Positions 22,849 through 33,415 of a DNA stretch of 64,000 nt are shown here, piece by piece. The stretch is from Microthyrium microscopicum (Eukaryota > Ascomycota > Dothideomycetes > Microthyriales > Microthyriaceae), in assembly GCA_010405405.1 (NCBI GenBank), contig MU004235.1, forward strand, positions 2,240,426 through 2,304,425. The letters run 5' to 3'. The number at the start of each line of letters is the position of its first letter. Position 1 is the first letter of the stretch. The notes beneath the pieces are model-generated. The model ran no database searches. It had not been told where the DNA came from and worked only from the letters and a program-made list of their open reading frames with translations. A program made the translations under genes and the position numbers.

Positions 22849-24521
22849 CACATAGCATCTCTTTGCTTGAATCTATAATATCAGTCTTTGGAAGAGGTTT
22901 AGTACATATCATCTTTCTACTTGAATATTCAATACCAGCACAGCACATAGAGAGTAGGAAATAAACAACGCGTTGGAAGACCTTGTTCCAATGCAGCAAT
23001 TTCGCGGGTCAAAAACTTGAATCTGAAGCAGTTTCATGACGCTTTTACAATGAATGAGAATTGGATTTATTGTACTCCGCACAAGTCGCTGCCGCAAAGT
23101 GCACCAAGCAAGGCACATATGAAAGCATGGAGCTCGTAAGTCACACACAGAAAGGATTCAAAATAGTAGCAGTGTCGATCAAATAAACCGCTCGGAAAAT
23201 CTAACGAGTCTAATGAAAAGCAGCAAGTACAGTCCTAGCTCAGCGCTCGTCCATAAAGAGCGTCGTCAGCTCTTTAATGCTCGATATATATCTTAATCGG
23301 GAATATAATGCTGCTCTTATTGGTAATGGGATTCTGAAAAAGATGGCATAGAGTGTCAAAGGGCACGAAGCTATCGGAAAGGTTCCAGAGATTAGATTCT
23401 TTTATTTCTCCCAGGAACACACTGCTTTGCAAATGATCTCCACGTTATTGTACTCAGAATGATCTACTGTGGAGTTTGGAAGCCCTGTCGAAGAATGCAA
23501 TCAAAGTAGCAGTAAGCGCAATGAGTGCAATAATACCACTTAGCAACAAAGTCAAGCTTCTGTCACTTGATAACGTGTTATACATACATCCTTGGCAAAC
23601 CAAATTTACGTCACACGCGCTACGACAACACAGACCTCGAAGGAAGAGGGACAGGCCTCCGTGGGATAACAGACTGCGTAATGGGTGGTTTGCCTCTAAG
23701 CCCTACACTGTTGGCTCCAGGGACGTAGACTTTACGATCATGAGCGCGGGTACCTGAGCGCTGAACATGCTTAGACAGGAACATCGAGTACGGAGTAAAG
23801 GATTTACTGTTATATGATATTATGATATCACTCCATGAAAAGTGCAAAGTTCGAAGATCTTGTCTTGAAATGGATAAACTTGATTCAGCGGGCCGCTGTC
23901 AACGGAAACTTTCATATGTGCAACTGTATTTGGGGCTAATGTGCTCCAAGGCTTGCACGAGTTCATTCCTAAACACTGTTATATTCCGGGTGCGCATGCT
24001 ATGTTTGGGGGAGTATAGATAGAAAGAGTGGAGTCAAAAATGAGTTTCATACTCAAGAATTCACGTAGCTGTTGTTCAAATCAAATGGCTACCCATCATT
24101 TCGTGTATGTTGACACCCAATGTAGTTTGTCGAAGGTAAGACAGTCCCGAATATCCGTTACAATTCAGGACATTGCTTGACTACAAAACTCAAGGAACCC
24201 ATTAAATTCATCTGACCATAAAACATGACGATATTTGGCACGGGCATGAGATGATCCTTACTCGAACATGCATGTGCGCTTGGATCAGTACCATATACTG
24301 CTAATCATTCTCCTCACCCAATTGGTTTCTCGCCGCACATACAGGAGATGCAATATATTACCTTTGACCGGATTCGTCGGCGAGATGATAAGTTCCAGGT
24401 AGGTTCGCCGTTGGTTGCGAGCCAGCATGGGAATAATGAGGCATGAGCCTATGGAGAACGGTCATAGCCCATTGAACTACGAATAATGAAAATTGGTTAA
24501 CCTGGTGTGATCAAATTGCTG
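22849..24521. other. Intergenic region, 1.7 kb
   Basis: No coding frame of note; the few ORFs are under 100 codons and lack features. It is moderately AT-rich. The right end leads into the promoter of the small Ser/Ala-rich protein gene. Confidence 0.5.
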
Positions 24522-24527
24522 TATAAA
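24522..24527 (+). promoter_or_regulatory. TATA box of Ser/Ala-rich surface protein gene
   Basis: TATAAA lies in the sequence GCTGTATAAAGAGCC, 234 bp before the likely start codon. A CT-rich leader with TTTCTTTTCAACTTTCC follows about 35 bp on, a plausible transcription start. Position and spacing fit a strong TATA promoter; not tested. Confidence 0.5.
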
Positions 24528-24760
24528 GAGCCTTGTCGACTCACCCGTCAGCAATTCCTTTCTTTTCAACTTTCCAATATCATCATCACACGACCATACA
24601 AAATCCAGCCTTTCGTTCTTCAAAGTACTCAGCATCTTCATCAACTTTCACGACTTCCAATACCATATATTTTCTAATACCAACAAAACTTACACCGTAA
24701 GATATGCTCAAGAGCTGTACCAGGAAGTCATTCACTAACATTATGAAACAGACATTCAAA

Positions 24761-25063
24761 ATGAAGTTCACCATCGCTCTCATTGCTCTCATCGGCAGCG
24801 CTGTCGCCCAAACATCCGTCAGCTCTGCCGCCTCCAGGGCCTCAACCAGTGCCGCCTCCAGCGTTTCCTCCTCCGCCAAGTCTGCTGCCTCTTCTGCTGC
24901 ATCCTCTGCTGCCAGCTCTGCCAGCAAGGCCGTCACCAGCTCTGCTGCTCACGCCAAGACCTCCGCTGGAGCTTCTGCTGCCTCAGCCAAAGCTGCAGGT
25001 GCTGCCGCTACCGGTGTTCCAGTACTGTTCGGTGCCGCCGCCGCCGCTCTTGCTCTCCTATAA
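24761..25063 (+). CDS. Small Ser/Ala-rich GPI-anchored cell-wall protein
   Basis: A 100-aa protein from ATG 24761. A signal peptide (MKFTIALIALIGSAVAQ) is followed by about 65 residues made almost only of Ala and Ser with a few Lys, then a hydrophobic tail (GVPVLFGAAAAALALL) typical of GPI addition. An in-frame ATG at 24704 exists but lies in what looks like a 55-nt leader intron (24697-24751, GTAAGA donor, CTAAC branch, CAG acceptor), so 24761 is chosen. Short Ser/Ala proteins of this kind are common wall components of filamentous ascomycetes and are often highly expressed. The role is inferred from composition only. A TATA box lies upstream. Confidence 0.8.
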   Translation: MKFTIALIALIGSAVAQTSVSSAASRASTSAASSVSSSAKSAASSAASSAASSASKAVTSSAAHAKTSAGASAASAKAAGAAATGVPVLFGAAAAALALL

Positions 25064-26333
25064 ATGTTGAACTGAATTGGAGCTTTCAGCGAACGGGGTT
25101 AAGGGTGGTCGCATGTAGATGAAGATGATATTGGTACACATGTCACTGGACAATCAAGATGGTGACAGAAGGATACTGTCAGTCTAGTTCCTGGAGAATG
25201 ATCTGTAGTTTGGCTGGGATGTTTGCGTTTGCATACGGACTCTGTATATAATAGTTGCCCTTTATGGGTGTTGTGATCGGCTCAGCAAAGCTGCTTATCC
25301 TATAGACCGGGAGATTTCGTTTGAAATGACACTACTTGAAACCTTACTGCTGATTTCCGTTGCATTACTTACCTGTGATTTGTGAGACGGTGTATAACCA
25401 TTCTCTAAAATCTTTGATCGAATTCAAACCATGTCATTTTGAGTTGAAATTGGATCGAAATGTCAACTCTCGTGATTTCCCTGCGGTAGATCATAAACTC
25501 CACAGCCAAGCCGTATCTCGGGGAATGCAATCAACCCTCAAAACAGCTGACGTATGGCAATATTCGGTAAATCTACCACGGCTCCACAGGAACTCTACCT
25601 TCGACCGAGTAGGTGGGCCGATCCTGCGTATCCCCTGGAGATTAGATATTGCCCAATCTAAACTTTTGCAGGTAGATTACGGATACCAGTACAATCCTCA
25701 CATTGACCACGCAAATAACTAAGAACATTTTCAAGGTTTGAATGCTGGCTAAGTGACGTGAGAGGAGTGGAATCTGCTCACCATCATGAGAATCATGTAG
25801 GTACTCAATCGTCTAATTCCAAGATTTTCGAGGATAATATAACTGTCATGCAGGGAAATGTCATAAAAAAAGTTTCCAGGGCAATCAAATTTCTTGGTAC
25901 ACTAACAAATAACCAGAGCGCTATATGCAGTGGAGTATATTACCGTAAGTAATCATAGAGACGTAGGATCACACTAACAGCGAGCTGTATATTTCACCAG
26001 TCAGAGTTTAGCATGGTCTCTTTACTCACAGAAAGCGCTTCTTATCGACGGAAACTGGTTAGGAAATTGTAAGTTATTTTAGCGAACAACGATACCAATA
26101 GAAACAGAAAGAAAGAAATGTCATTACCATTATCATCGTGTTTGTGGTAGAGCAAACGTGTTCACCACGGTTCACGATTTTTCGGTCCCAAGATACGTGA
26201 TGGCCAACCAAACTTGAACGTTTGTACAGGGTCAAATTTCCCCCCTTCAGGTACAAGCCAGTATCGAACAGATTTGCGAAACCTGGGAGTTTTAAAATTG
26301 ACTGATCGAACACGATGGACGCCAAATGATGCG
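25064..26333. other. Intergenic region, 1.3 kb
   Basis: Contains the 3' flank of the Ser/Ala-rich gene. A 120-codon ORF at 25360-25722 has no recognisable features and is not called. Sequence resembling the edge of the 147-bp repeats begins near 26,310. Confidence 0.4.
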
Positions 26334-26930
26334 ATGGGAGCCACAAATTCCGAAGACGATATCTCCCTGAGTTTTATTTTCAAGGAATTCCAACGAGGTT
26401 TTGGATATTGTCAGATATGTGACCAGACAAGATGAAGACCATGAGAGGCGATGGGAGCCAGATGCTATGATAACATGATCTCACTGGATACTAATTTCGA
26501 TGAAAATAGCAAATATGAGGTCAAGATTTTGAAAGAATCAGCAAACTTCAGGTCGTTCTTTGAAACACGATCGAATATGATCGGCGCCATGAGATGCAAT
26601 GGGAGCCAGATGCTGTGATAAATGATCTCACTGGATACTAATCTCGGTGAAAATAGCAAATTTGAGGTCAAGATTTCTGAAGAATTAGCAAATTTGAGGT
26701 TGTTTTTCGAAACACGATCGCATATGATGGGCGCCATGAGATGCGATGGGAGCCAGCTGCTATGATAACATGATCTCACTAGATACTGATTTCGACGAAA
26801 ATAGCAAATTTGAGGTTGAATTTTCGAAAGAATTAGCAAATTTGAGGCTGTTCTTCGAAACATGATCGAATATGATGGGCGCCATAAGATGCGATGGGAG
26901 CCATAAGATGCGATGGGAGCCATGAACTCC
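26334..26930. repeat. Tandem repeat, unit 147-148 bp, about four copies
   Basis: The word atgggagcc recurs at 26334, 26451, 26599, 26746 and 26894, giving spacings of 117, 148, 147 and 148. The three full copies (26451-26598, 26599-26745, 26746-26893) share long blocks such as TGATCTCACT, GAAAATAGCAAAT, TTCGAAACA and GCGCCAT, with point differences of several kinds. The first copy is shorter and more diverged. At the right end a 19-bp unit (ccataagatgcgatgggag) is duplicated at 26882-26900 and 26901-26919. A 157-codon minus-strand frame runs through the array, but it is just the repeat read in a frame that happens to lack stops. Confidence 0.85.
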
Positions 26931-27156
26931 GATACCAATGTCTACTAAGTCACAAATATTGCGTTCACATGCAAAGAAAACGGAAAACTGGGTTGAAAAT
27001 CACAAAAATTTAGCTTCTAAACATTAAATTACATGTCCAAAATCCTTCCCTCCCATTCCATAACCCCTCCATCGCGATGCAAAACCAAAAAGCAAAAAAT
27101 CAAAACGGAGTGGATGGCAAAGATCGCACTCGATGGCAAATACAAGAGTTGCTCCT

Positions 27157-27492
27157 TCAGGAGGAAGGAGACAACGCAGCGCGGTTCCTCTGAGCTCTTC
27201 GCTCAGTTGGGGTCTTGTGGCCCCTGAGGCCCTTGAGTGGAAGGTACACCTTGGTGAGGCCCTTGAGCTTGATGGTGACCTTCTCTGCCTTCTTGGGGTG
27301 GCAAGCCTCAAGAGCCCTGTCGAACTCCATGCACTTGGCTTTTTTGATAATGGCATTGACCACGCGGTCGGTGCCTTCCAACATGTAGTCTTGGACTTCC
27401 TCATCTGGCTCTTTGTCAGCCTGTCGCACCAGCTCTTTGACGCCATGGAGGGTGTGGAGGAGCTCCTTGGCGGTGTAATCTTCGTATTGCAT
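27157..27492 (-). CDS. Orphan small charged protein, 111 aa
   Basis: An ATG-initiated frame of 111 aa (MQYEDYTAKELLHTLHGVKE at the start). The N-terminal half is acidic and looks helical (VRQADKEPDEEVQDYMLEG); the middle is Lys-rich (AIIKKAKCMEF, HPKKAEKVTIKLKGL); the C-terminus is basic (RRAQRNRAAL). There is no signal peptide, membrane span or recognised domain. A TATATA-type box lies about 270 bp upstream and a CT-rich leader in between, so it looks like a transcribed gene. Its upstream DNA is made of 38-bp-period repeats. Composition and codon usage look protein-like rather than random. I do not know its function; it may be lineage-restricted. Confidence 0.5.
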   Translation of the reverse strand: MQYEDYTAKELLHTLHGVKELVRQADKEPDEEVQDYMLEGTDRVVNAIIKKAKCMEFDRALEACHPKKAEKVTIKLKGLTKVYLPLKGLRGHKTPTERRAQRNRAALSPSS

Positions 27493-27567
27493 GTTTGCCA
27501 AGTGATGTGATGGGAGATATGTGATGTGTTGTTGAAGATGTGATCTGATGTTGACCACAAGATGCGT

Positions 27568-27643
27568 TGTTGGAGATGAAGTGCGTTGGCTGAGATGTGA
27601 TGTGATGTTGGAGATGAAGTGTGTTGTTTGAGATGTGATGTGA
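27568..27643. repeat. Imperfect 38-bp direct repeat, two copies
   Basis: A 38-bp segment beginning tgttggagatgaagtg starts at 27568 and again at 27606, with a few differences, in the presumed 5' leader of the orphan gene. Flanking DNA is also made of GATGTGATG-like words (27,490-27,680). The period equals that of the larger array at 27,788-28,140. Confidence 0.8.
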
Positions 27644-27765
27644 TGGATGCTGTTGGTTGGTTGTGTGGTGTGATGTGGTAGTGAGATCTGTTGCTAGACT
27701 GTCAGAAGTTCAGTGAATGGAAAGCTGGAGAGAAGAATAGATCGATAAGCCGGAGGGATCGTGTT

Positions 27766-27773
27766 ACTATATA
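27766..27773 (-). promoter_or_regulatory. Probable TATA box of the orphan small gene
   Basis: On the minus strand the sequence reads GGGTATATAGTAAC, about 275 bp before the ATG at 27492. A CT-rich stretch (TTCTTCTCTCCAGC) lies about 30-45 bp downstream where transcription would start. It sits directly between the 38-bp array and the leader. Confidence 0.45.
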
Positions 27774-27787
27774 CCCGTCAACGTACA

Positions 27788-28145
27788 GACGTGATGTGCA
27801 GTACCAAGAATTGAACATTGCACGACTGATGTGCTGTACCAGACTTGACGATAGCTAGAGGACGTGATGTCCAGTACCAAGAGCTTGAGGACATGGCCGA
27901 CGTGATGTGCTGCGTTAGAGCACGGCAGAATATGACAAACGTGATGTGCTGTACCAGACTTGACGATAGCTCGAGGACGTGATGTCCAGTACCAAGAACT
28001 TGAGGACATAAACGACGTGATGTGCTGCATCAGAACACGGAATATGACAGACGTGATGTGCTGTACCAGACTTGGGGATAGCTAGAGGACGTGATGTGCC
28101 GCATTAGAGACTCGACAGCATATGACAGACGTGATGTCCGCACCA
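27788..28145. repeat. 38-bp-period tandem array with A-B-C higher-order structure
   Basis: The core ACGTGATGT occurs nine times, plus one variant (ACTGATGTG), at intervals of about 36-40 bp. Monomers fall into three types by the sequence after the core: type A continues GCTGTACCAGACTTG, type B CCAGTACCAAGA, and type C GCTGC...AGA...CACGG...AATATGAC. They follow the order A-B-C, A-B-C, A-C', so the array has a higher-order unit of about 115 bp. It lies immediately upstream of the likely TATA box of the orphan gene. Confidence 0.85.
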
Positions 28146-30076
28146 GAGCTGAGTGATGTTGGTCCAGGCAGTCAGATGTCGTGAACCACAGTTGACTCGT
28201 TCACGCTAATGATTCTGTCGTTGGTGTGCCCGAACGACACGCCCGCCTATACATTCCATCAACGACGATAGCTCCCATCCGCCACTATGATTTGGGCAAA
28301 CCGCAGTCTCCATGTAATGCGATGGGGCTAGAACTTCACAGGGCACTAGATTGAATCCGGATGAGTCGTTACTACCTGGATATCTAAGGTGTATTGAAAG
28401 GAAGCATTTACAACGGTTACATTTGCCGGTGGTTATTTTGCCATCATCTGCTGGCCATTACAAGGCACAAGGCAATAGCGCTTTGGACTACGTTTTCTGA
28501 TCAGACCAAGACGCTAAGGAGACTTACAATAGGCGAAAATACTTGTTCCATGCAATCAACCGTGGTACTGATGAATGAGCCACGCCAATGGTAGCTGCAA
28601 ACTGACCAGATGAATGGTCACTGCGCGATTACAAAGGCGACAGGAACAAAAATTGCCTGCAATGAACCACATCTCAGTCACACCGGCTTTGGCAAGATAC
28701 TGTCAGAAGAACAGGGCGTGGAAATCAGCGTTGCGCTTATCGCGAGGAAAAGTTGATTGCAGGGACTTCATAGTCCACTCCCCCCAAAGGGGGGAATGGC
28801 CCATTTCATGGTTCAGATGCTAGATTACCACAAAACTTGATGCTGCGCAGATTTATTTACACCACTGATGTGTGAGAAAGCGTTTGATGGCAACGCGAAC
28901 TCGATAGTAAGCATCATGCTGGATGAGAGTGAACTATTCATCTTGTTCACGGCCTAAGTATTCATCTTCAAACACCGATTTCGACGTGCAGAATTTTTGG
29001 TTTTGTTTTGGGCTCCAGACCGATTCATCCCACAGTTGGATACTGTAGCGCTTCTTTGCCCAATATTTTGACATGGCGAATAATAAGTGAATGAATAGAA
29101 TGGAAGAATTGAGATGAAGATAGAGATGGAGGCGCTAGAGATGCGTACCGCGCTTGCCCATTCTCGGATTTTATTTGATCCGCGCCAAACCGCGCTAGCC
29201 GGCGCTAGTGTTGGTAGAAATATCTTCCAGTTTTGCAACTCTCTTCTTCTCTTTTCTTTCATGAACAACGCAAAAAAACCACACTCACATAAAAGCATTT
29301 TCGATTGAGACCTATATTGTCCATGAAAGCGAGAATCGTCAGCTGAGTGGAGAGCAATCCGAACGGAATATGGCAGACCTTGGGTGCGGTAGCATTCCTT
29401 TTCAAATGAACGTGAGCGCAATGGTCGGCCGGACATATCAAACTTTTTCATCGCCTATGGGTGATCTTCTCTTTAGCAACACGTTTTCGATTACTCTGTA
29501 TTTGCCGCCAAGGTATGTGATCGCTAAGCGGAACGTACGAGCTGTGGCGATGCGCCAGAGACTTTTCATCAGGCGACGACAGTATGATGCTGCCAGACCA
29601 ACAAAGCAGAGGCTTAAAGGGTGCAGCGATCTTTAAGCACTAAGATGTCAATACGATAAACCTAGAAAAGAACTGATATCGAGTAAGCGATCACAGGTGA
29701 AATGTACAAAATTAAAACAGAGACATCAAGACCAATGGTGGCCGATTTGACCACTACACAGAACATGAACCATTATGAAATACGGGTATATTAGCCATCT
29801 CAGCTATGATACATTAAAAAGCTCGTCTCGAATTTAAGAAGGAATATATACCTTCATTATTCAGCGTCAAGTGAAACGTGAAAAGACATGTGGAGCCAAA
29901 ATTGATGCCAAGATTTCACATTTCCGTGATGCGTGGGGCACTTCAATTGTTGTCGACTCCTTCCGCACCACTACCACCAACAACCAGCCAAATCTCCCTC
30001 CCATTTCCTTCACCCACCGCGCCACTCGACTCTCCGAAATCAGCCTTGGAATCGTCAGGATATTCACGCGCCCATC
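28146..30076. other. Intergenic region, 1.9 kb
   Basis: No gene is supported. A 7-bp inverted repeat with a 3-base loop (TCCCCCC/GGGGGGA) lies at 28777-28793. Several ORFs of 60-165 codons overlap one another on both strands and lack any features. The right end should hold the eIF3m promoter and leader. Confidence 0.4.
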
Positions 30077-31480
30077 ATGGCTGTCTCCACTAACACCCTT
30101 CTCATTGAAGGCCCATTTGAGGAACTTGCCGACGAACTCGCACAATTCATTGACGAACAAAAGAAAGAGGGCGACGAGAAGATACAGCCCGCAGTACAAA
30201 AGCTTTTGGAGGATGGCAAGAAGGAAGATGCGCTTAAGAAGCTCGTCTCTCAAGCCGTTGTGCTGAACAGCGCTCCTGAAAAAAGTACGCACAATTGACT
30301 CGATATTTTGCTTGAATTCCGCATACTGATATATTCTCAACTTACAGCCATCATACCTGCCTACAACCTTCTTCTACACATTGTACGGCAAGCTCCAAAC
30401 CCAACCATGTTCTATTCGAAAATATGCGGTAACCTATCTCAGCCTATGCCTGGCCAACAGCATGGCTCAGGTCTTGCGTTGACTGTTCTCGAAACCATGT
30501 TCAACATAATCCCAGCCGATGACGATGCTAGGTTCCACGTATTCATGGCAATACTCTCGGTCATCAAAAATACCAACAACTACGATGCGCTTAGACCCCA
30601 GCTCGACTCTCTAAAAGAATGGCTCGCTGCCTGGGACATTGATGAAGAAGACCAGCGCAAACTATACCTCACAATTGCTGATATTGCCAAAGAATCCGGC
30701 GAGGACGAAGACTCGTACCAGAACATCATCAAAGCCCTGCGCACATTCTCCGCCGACGATTCCTCCAGCAAAGAAGCCCGCGATCTCGCTCTCTCCGCCC
30801 TCAAAACATCACTTCAGTCCCCCACACACTTTGACTTTCATGATCTGACGACTCTCGATGCTGTGCAGGCGCTCCGCAAATCTGATGCCATATACTTTGA
30901 GCTACTCGAGCTTTTCACCACGGACACATACGAAGATCTCGCAGATTTTCAGGACGAGCACGACGGTTGGCTTGACGCGGAGAAATTCGACAAGGAGCTA
31001 CTAACCCGCAAAATCCGCCTGCTCACTCTCGCATCTATCGCCGCTTCTACCGGTCAAAAGCGCGAGTTGCCGTACAGCCAGATCGCCAAGGCGCTCATGA
31101 TCAAGGAGGAAGATGTCGAGATGTGGGTCATTGACGTGATCCGCTCAGGACTCGTGGAAGGCAAACTCTCGCAACTCGACAAGACATTCCTCATCCACCG
31201 CTCAACCTACCGCATCTTCGGCGAGAACCAGTGGCGTGAGATCGCAGCTCGTCTGGATATGTGGCGCAATAGCCTGTCTAGCGTGCTCAAGAATGTGCGC
31301 GCCGAACGTGAAGCGTTTAGGGTACAGAAGGAGCAGGAGAAGAAGGAAGCTGATACGAAAGAGCGTGATAGAGAGGGCCGACGGGATGGTGGACGAGGTG
31401 GATTTAGAGGTCGAAATATGCCTATTCGTGAGCAGCAGAAGCCCGTGGATCTACCACCGATTGACCCAGAGGCTGATTAG
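30077..31480 (+). CDS. EIF3M: Eukaryotic translation initiation factor 3 subunit M
   Basis: Two exons, 30077-30284 and 30348-31480, giving 446 aa. The intron (62-63 nt) splits an ACC codon and restores the frame (SAPEK then TIIPAYNLLL). The start is MAVSTNTLLIEGPFEELADEL. The N-terminal 200 residues are helical repeats (TMFYSKICGNLSQPMPGQQH is a recognisable block), followed by a PCI domain at about 220-360 (LLELFTTDTYEDL, PYSQIAKALMIKEEDVEMWV, VIRSGLVEGKLSQ). The C-terminus is Arg/Gly-rich (RDGGRGGFRGRN). eIF3m is a core subunit of the eIF3 complex that brings the 40S ribosome to mRNA in the cytoplasm. It converges with the URA6 gene, 261 bp apart. Confidence 0.96.
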
Positions 31481-31741
31481 AGGTGTGCGGCTGAACTCAT
31501 TCTTTCTATTCGTGTAGTTTGTTAGACCGTCCTTATGCATAAATCGGGGCCAAATAGCCAAAACAATGGAAAACGGCTTGTGGGCATTATGACGACAAGA
31601 AATGAATGAAAAGGGGGGCATTAATTCCATCGTATCCCAATGATCTATATCTAAGTATGTGTGCTCTCGTCCCTAGGTGTAAGAAAAAGGAGAACTGCTC
31701 AAGCTATACGCACTCATACGCAAACAACCCATTTTACATCT

Positions 31742-32866
<1,125 letters not shown>

Positions 32867-33415
32867 GGAGTTTGAGGAGAGAGAGAAGTGAGGCAGAGAG
32901 TAGAAAGTTGGCGTGGGCGAAAAAGAAGATGCACGAGGGATGTGCTGGTGCTTTAGAGCCAGGCTTTGATTGGCCAATTGTTGAGATATAATTCTCGTGA
33001 GATGGCCAGATGATCACGATCCAGGATAATTTAGAAATGATTATACTTACAGTCTTTCGAATATGCTTCCAAGGCGAAGGCCTAGATCATTTGAAATAGT
33101 CTGGTAGCAAAAGGGAGAAGAGACGGTCTGGTTCCGACGGTGGAGTTCATGAGAGCCAGCATAGAGTACAAACTAAAACCACCACACGCTACAATACTCT
33201 GGAGCTTATAATGTTACTACGGCTTGCATAAAATCGGCGTTTGATTGATTTAAAGACTGAGTGATAAGTCCAAGAGATTCACGGTCTATCAACTAGTAAT
33301 AGTAGTATGAACAACCATCAATGTGATGAGCAAACCTGATAATGCCCATAAACAACGACAGCAGTTGAGTCCGTATATTCCCGTATCTTATATTCAATGT
33401 TTTCCAACAGCCGAT
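32867..33415. other. Intergenic region, 0.55 kb
   Basis: Holds the URA6 promoter and the 3' flank of PRP28, both on the minus strand. Nothing else is recognised. Confidence 0.5.

Noticed and set aside
26465-26938. 157-codon minus-strand frame over the 147-bp tandem repeat
   Set aside because: It is the repeat unit read in a frame without stops (49-residue period); there is no promoter, start context or protein-like composition.
25064-28330. A single large transposon spanning both tandem arrays
   Set aside because: No terminal inverted or direct repeats, target duplications or transposase remnants were seen; the two arrays have unrelated units.
28777-28793. TCCCCCC/GGGGGGA hairpin as a terminator
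   Set aside because: No gene ends nearby and such hairpins do not terminate fungal polymerase II transcription.
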